From the NCBI GenBank assembly GCA_009779395.1, contig WREJ01000004.1, positions 1 to 20,675 on the forward strand: 20,675 nt of DNA. Direction: 5' to 3'. Both the position numbers and the translations under genes were made by a program. Positions 17,231 to 20,675 of this stretch are shown here, piece after piece. Source of the stretch: Coriobacteriia bacterium. Its GTDB lineage: Bacteria > Actinomycetota > Coriobacteriia > WRKU01 > WQUG01. The notes beneath the pieces were generated by a model. It saw only the letters and a list, made by a program, of their open reading frames with translations, searched no databases and was not told the origin of the DNA. Each line of letters begins with the position of its first letter. Within the stretch, counting starts at the first letter, position 1.

Positions 17231-18428
17231 CGTTGTCTCCACCTTCGCTGCCATGGGGATCAAGGGTGATGCCGTCACGCGCAGCTTCTTCGTGGGCGAT
17301 TAACATCAGCGATTGCTGGGCAATCTCGAAAGCCCGTTGGTGAGTGAAATCGTTTTGCGTTAGCTCAATAACCAGCTCCATCTGCACGCGCGCACTTTCG
17401 AGGTCGCGCACGCCAATACCAAACAGGTAAAAAGTTCCCAGATTAAGGTTTGCGGCGACATTGTTGGCGTCTTCTTCGAGTACCGCACGCACCTCTTGAA
17501 TCGCGCGATCGATGTTGCCTGCATAAAACTGCATCATCGCTAGGTCGTTTCTAGCCTCAAAGTCTGCTGGACGCAGGCGCAAATAGCGCTCCAGATAGTC
17601 GATGCCACGTCGCGCATCACGAATCATAGAAGCATCATCGCCAAAACTACGGGCGGCCTCTGTTCGGTTAACGTAGAAATTTGCCAGAATCTGCAATGCC
17701 GAGATGTCGGTTGGGTTAGCGTTCAGCGATTCCAGCGCGTTAAAAGCACGTTCTTGTTCGTTGGTTAGCAGGGCACGAAACTCGCTGGTCAACACTGGCG
17801 TTGAAGAAGCATTCCCCTGCCACACACCCGCTGACCAGGCAACGACCAGTATCGCCAAAAACACACCCAGCGATATGCCCAAAATGCCCAGAGGAACACG
17901 ATAACGCTGGAAAGGACGCACAATGTAGCGTTTCGAGAAAGACACGTCGTCTCCGCTGCCGTACTGTTCAACCTCGATCTCGTAGGCTTGTGCTTTCAGC
18001 AACAGATTTAGGTCGTTGGTCACCAACTTTACCTTGCAATCTTTGCTGACCGCAGAACCGCGCAAATCAGCGTGATTTTTCAGCAGGTAAGCAGTTGCGA
18101 GTACCTTGTCGTCAGAGGACCGTGTCGTAAAGCCATCAGGCAGAGGAATTCCTGCAACATCAAGGGGAGCAACCCGTATTTGTCCGCCTTCGGGTAGGTC
18201 AATGCCGTCAATCAGCGAACCATCGGCACCCAGGTCAAACAGCAGGCGACTGACCTCACGCCCGCGAAAGCGCAGGTCGGCGTCGACACGGGCGACCTTT
18301 AACTTGTCAAGTTCTGACAAGACAACTTCGGGGATGACAATCTCGGCCTCGGGATATTCCAACAAGACCGTAGGCTTTGTCAGCAAGACATTGGTGTCAA
18401 AAATAACAATCGTTGACAGTTTAGCCAT
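17223..18428 (-). CDS. PhoH-type PIN domain - membrane helix - TPR protein
   Basis: 401 residues from the ATG at 18428, with AAGGAG upstream (spacer about 12); an ATG seven codons earlier has no ribosome binding site. Residues 1-160 are a PIN domain like that found before the PhoH ATPase: FDTNVLL (Asp11), IPEVVLSELDKLK (Glu39), SSDDKVLATA (Asp106/107) and LVTNDLNLLLKA (Asp139) supply the acidic metal site of a ribonuclease. Instead of PhoH there is one membrane helix (about 179-203), preceded by the basic RYIVRPFQRYR, so the PIN domain should be cytoplasmic. The rest (about 215-385) is TPR-like helical repeats (e.g. ALQILANFY, ARNDLAMMQFYAGNIDRAI) predicted outside the membrane. It leads the operon with trxB and trxA. 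RNA substrate and TPR partner are unknown. Confidence 0.85.
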   Translation of the reverse strand: MAKLSTIVIFDTNVLLTKPTVLLEYPEAEIVIPEVVLSELDKLKVARVDADLRFRGREVSRLLFDLGADGSLIDGIDLPEGGQIRVAPLDVAGIPLPDGFTTRSSDDKVLATAYLLKNHADLRGSAVSKDCKVKLVTNDLNLLLKAQAYEIEVEQYGSGDDVSFSKRYIVRPFQRYRVPLGILGISLGVFLAILVVAWSAGVWQGNASSTPVLTSEFRALLTNEQERAFNALESLNANPTDISALQILANFYVNRTEAARSFGDDASMIRDARRGIDYLERYLRLRPADFEARNDLAMMQFYAGNIDRAIQEVRAVLEEDANNVAANLNLGTFYLFGIGVRDLESARVQMELVIELTQNDFTHQRAFEIAQQSLMLIAHEEAARDGITLDPHGSEGGDNGE

Positions 18429-18526
18429 AAGAACGCGACGCTCCTTCATTGTGTTGTGTGCCGTTTGTGCTGGTAACGCTGGTCGTACTCCTCCGCTTAA
18501 GTCTACAGGTATTACGTCTGCAGGAC

Positions 18527-18555
18527 TTGTGCAAAATCAGTTCATGACCTAGTAT
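18527..18555 (+). promoter_or_regulatory. Possible promoter of the 171-residue protein gene
   Basis: TTGTGC (18527-18532), 17 bases and TAGTAT (18550-18555) precede the ATG at 18568 by only 12 bases, so the transcript would have a very short leader. That would agree with the lack of any ribosome binding site there. Confidence 0.35.
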
Positions 18556-18567
18556 TTTATCAAAGTT

Positions 18568-19083
18568 ATGGACATGACACCCGACATAAAGCTCTCTCTC
18601 GTCCAGCTGAACCAGCAGATTCGCAAGCGCGCGCTTGCTGTACTTGCTGCAGCAGAGGTAGACTACGACCTGACCCTTGATGCGGTAGCAGGTGCCTTTT
18701 GGGCAGATATCCTCTTTGTTAGCAGCTACAAGCGTGCTAATCTGGATACCAACCATACAGACGCCCTGGCAAAAGTGAGCACTGCTCTGGGCTATTTGCC
18801 CACGCAGTACGCGCTGCTGCACACAGATGACCTGCCGCAGACCGACTTGACGACCTACCTGAACGCTTTTCAGCAGGCATTGTGCGCACAAACGCTGGTG
18901 TTTCTCGAGAAAGAAACAGCGGAGCAGCACGTCCAGCACAGCAACAAAGACGAGCTTTGTGTGAAGACGGTGGTCGTGACAGATTTTTTTGGTTCGCTGC
19001 AAGACTGCGCGAACCAAATTGCACAAAAACAGCAGGCGTGGCAGGAATTGCAGCCAGCACGCCGTATACCAGCAATGCGCTAG
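18568..19083 (+). CDS. Unrecognised 171-residue protein
   Basis: I do not recognise the family. The predicted soluble protein lacks a signal peptide and membrane segments. Its N-terminal half is helix-rich (VQLNQQIRKRALAVLAAAE), and a conserved-looking centre contains SYKRANLDTNHTDALAKV and LGYLPTQYALLHTDDLP, suggesting an alpha/beta fold. It has three Cys, all in the C-terminal half. Its composition and codon use look like its neighbours', which supports a real gene; the long ORF on the opposite strand looks like a shadow. The start is at 18568 or the ATG two codons later, both without a clear ribosome binding site. It diverges from the PIN-TPR gene and lies 51 bases before malic enzyme, which has its own ribosome binding site. 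Confidence 0.75.
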   Translation: MDMTPDIKLSLVQLNQQIRKRALAVLAAAEVDYDLTLDAVAGAFWADILFVSSYKRANLDTNHTDALAKVSTALGYLPTQYALLHTDDLPQTDLTTYLNAFQQALCAQTLVFLEKETAEQHVQHSNKDELCVKTVVVTDFFGSLQDCANQIAQKQQAWQELQPARRIPAMR

Positions 19084-19134
19084 CACAGACACAAGGCATG
19101 CAGCCAAAGACAAAAGAGTAGGGGAGCAGCACAG

Positions 19135-20331
19135 GTGAGCCACCACAAAAACCCAGATAGCACACCCGACATCACGTCTGACACCACGCCCGATTATGAC
19201 GAAATCGCCGTCCAGTTGCACCGTCAGTTTGGCGGCAAGATGGCAACTGCTCTGCGCGATACGACCCCGATGACACGCCACGAGCTGTCTGCCTATTACA
19301 CGCCCGGTGTTGGTCATATCTCTTCCTTGGTTGCAGACGACCCTAGTAAACTGCGCGAGTTCACCTGGACAAACAATTTGGTGGCGGTCATCAGCGACGG
19401 TTCGGCTGTGCTGGGGCTGGGTGACATTGGTCCTGCCGGTGCGCTGCCTGTCATGGAGGGCAAGGCGCTGCTGTTCAAGTACTTTGCTAATATCGACTCG
19501 GTGCCCATTGTGCTTGACTGCGACACGACCGAAGAAATCATCGAGACCATCCAGCGCATTGCGGTCAGCTTTGGTGCCATAAACCTTGAAGATTTTGCCG
19601 CACCGCAGTGTTTTGAAATCGAAAATCGCCTGCGGAAGAGTCTGTCCATTCCTGTCTTTCATGACGACCAGCACGGAACAGCCGTTGTGGTACTGGCAGC
19701 TTTGATTAACGCCTGCAAGGTGACCGGCAAAGACATTGCGGGACTCCGTATTGTGATTGCTGGCATTGGTGCTGCAGGAACAGCCATCGCTCGCCTGCTG
19801 AAAGAGTACGCGCCTGACTGCAGCATTATTGGTACGGGGCGCAGCGGTGCTTTAAGTAGCGCAGACACTACGCTGAATGCAGCAAAGCGTGCATTACTCG
19901 ACGAGGGAATTCTGGTCGATGCTGCAGATACCAGCCTTGCTGATGCCCTGGTAGATGCCGATGTGTTCATCGGTGTTTCAGCACCGGGTACGGTGACCGA
20001 AGACATGGTGCGCAGCATGGCAGCCGACTGCATTGTTATGGCACTGTCAAACCCCATTCCTGAAATCTATCCCGACGTCGCACGTGCAGCAGGGGCAGCC
20101 GTCATCTGTACGGGACGCAGCGATTTTCCCAATCAAGTCAACAACGCACTGGCATTTCCTGGCATTTTCCGTGGTGCGCTCGACAATGGAGTACAGCAAA
20201 TCACCGAGGCTCACAAGCTAGCAGCGGCTGCTGCCTTGGCAGATTTTGTCGAACAACCAACAGCAGAGCAGGTCATTCCCTCGATATTCGAGCCAGGCTT
20301 GGCAGACGCTATTGCTCAGGTCATCGTCTAG
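19135..20331 (+). CDS. NAD(P)-dependent malic enzyme (short form)
   Basis: 398 residues, GTG start with GGGGAG at 19121-19126. It decarboxylates malate to pyruvate while reducing NAD(P)+. Visible features are the substrate Tyr55 in YYTPGVG, the catalytic Lys110 (VMEGKALLF), metal ligands in LEDFAAP (Glu152, Asp153) and FHDDQHGT (Asp177), a nucleotide-binding GIGAAG at 210-215 and the later ALSNPIPEI. There is no C-terminal phosphotransacetylase-like domain, so it is the compact form common in Gram-positive bacteria and archaea. The first ~22 residues are a polar Asp/Thr-rich extension. The fumarase gene begins two bases after its stop, making a malate/fumarate operon. Confidence 0.95.
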   Translation: MSHHKNPDSTPDITSDTTPDYDEIAVQLHRQFGGKMATALRDTTPMTRHELSAYYTPGVGHISSLVADDPSKLREFTWTNNLVAVISDGSAVLGLGDIGPAGALPVMEGKALLFKYFANIDSVPIVLDCDTTEEIIETIQRIAVSFGAINLEDFAAPQCFEIENRLRKSLSIPVFHDDQHGTAVVVLAALINACKVTGKDIAGLRIVIAGIGAAGTAIARLLKEYAPDCSIIGTGRSGALSSADTTLNAAKRALLDEGILVDAADTSLADALVDADVFIGVSAPGTVTEDMVRSMAADCIVMALSNPIPEIYPDVARAAGAAVICTGRSDFPNQVNNALAFPGIFRGALDNGVQQITEAHKLAAAAALADFVEQPTAEQVIPSIFEPGLADAIAQVIV

Positions 20332-20333
20332 TC

Positions 20334-20675
20334 ATGGACGCTCTCTCCTCAAAAAATATCTCTTCTGCAGACATCGCTCGCGTGGTGCAGACGCATCTGC
20401 AGACCATTGCCTCGCAGCTGCGTCCTGATGTGTTGGCGGCTTTGCAGCAGGCACAGCAGACAGAAAGCAATCCGGCGGGCGCAGAGGTGCTTGCCCTGTT
20501 GGTGCAAAACGCTCAGCGTGCGGCGCAGACGGGCGTGCCCCTTTGTCAGGATACGGGTACCGTGTGGGTGCTGATAGAGGCGGGCTCTCGCGTGCAGACA
20601 GACCTGCGCGACCTGCAGACAAAAATCGATCAGGTGGTGGCAGACAGCTTTGCTGCGCACCTTTTGCGCGCCTCG
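20334..20675 (+). CDS. Class I fumarate hydratase, alpha region, 3' end missing
   Basis: The ATG at 20334 opens a frame that runs off the window after 114 codons. VPLCQDTGT (Cys71) is the iron-sulfur cluster motif of the class I fumarase/tartrate dehydratase alpha domain, and the preceding helix-rich sequence (DVLAALQQA, AEVLALLVQNA) matches the family's N terminus. It interconverts fumarate and malate with an oxygen-labile [4Fe-4S] cluster. The cut prevents telling whether the beta domain is fused or separate, or whether the substrate is tartrate. Coupling to malic enzyme favours fumarase. Confidence 0.88.
   Translation, partial: MDALSSKNISSADIARVVQTHLQTIASQLRPDVLAALQQAQQTESNPAGAEVLALLVQNAQRAAQTGVPLCQDTGTVWVLIEAGSRVQTDLRDLQTKIDQVVADSFAAHLLRAS

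Noticed and set aside
18470..18500. GGAGGAG on the minus strand upstream of the PIN-TPR gene
   Set aside because: No start codon in any frame follows at a usable distance, so it does not mark a gene start.
18421..19674. A 417-codon minus-strand open frame opposite the 171-residue gene and malic enzyme
   Set aside because: Its translation is rich in Arg, His, Cys and Gln with no fold-like pattern, and it lies opposite a clearly conserved malic enzyme. It is a shadow.

Overview
The window is an ordinary-density bacterial chromosomal segment of moderate GC (not measured), with tight gene spacing, GTG as well as ATG starts and purine-rich ribosome binding sites. My best guess is an actinobacterium, possibly of the Coriobacteriia type. 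The hints are an oxygen-sensitive class I fumarase, a short malic enzyme, a MetH lacking its reactivation domain, and a large RCC1-repeat surface protein with pilin-like stalk domains. This assignment is an inference and could be wrong.

Bases 1-2088 (+) hold the end of an OleB-like alpha/beta hydrolase and a complete OleC-like AMP-dependent ligase overlapping it by 4 bases, as in long-chain olefin/beta-lactone biosynthesis. A tRNA-Phe(GAA) gene with encoded CCA lies on the minus strand at 2160-2235. Then on + come a three-helix membrane protein with a very long Pro/Gln-rich tail (2404-3927), metH without an activation domain (3965-6508), metF (6513-7409), a dihydrolipoyl dehydrogenase (7465-8925), NAD-dependent DNA ligase ligA (8980-11205) and a CPBP-family membrane protease overlapping ligA by one base (11205-12041). 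metH and metF form a methionine/one-carbon pair; the lipoyl dehydrogenase next to them could serve the glycine cleavage system.

After a 187-base intergenic region with a good promoter comes a 1091-residue secreted, membrane-anchored protein (12229-15504): a seven-bladed RCC1 propeller, Ig-like modules and two probable isopeptide-bonded stalk domains, but no LPXTG signal. It converges on a minus-strand operon (18428 down to 15666): a PIN nuclease domain joined through one membrane helix to TPR repeats, then trxB, trxA and a 79-residue helical small protein. A 107-base imperfect palindrome with 50-base arms sits exactly between the convergent units.

Divergent from the PIN-TPR gene, on +, are an unrecognised 171-residue protein (18568-19083), an NAD-type malic enzyme (19135-20331) and the beginning of a class I fumarase alpha region (20334 to the window end), a malate/fumarate/pyruvate module.

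The most unusual items are the PIN-membrane-TPR architecture and its operonic link to the thioredoxin system, the RCC1/stalk surface protein, the long palindrome and the Pro/Gln-tailed membrane protein. I see no CRISPR array, insertion sequence, rRNA or phage genes.
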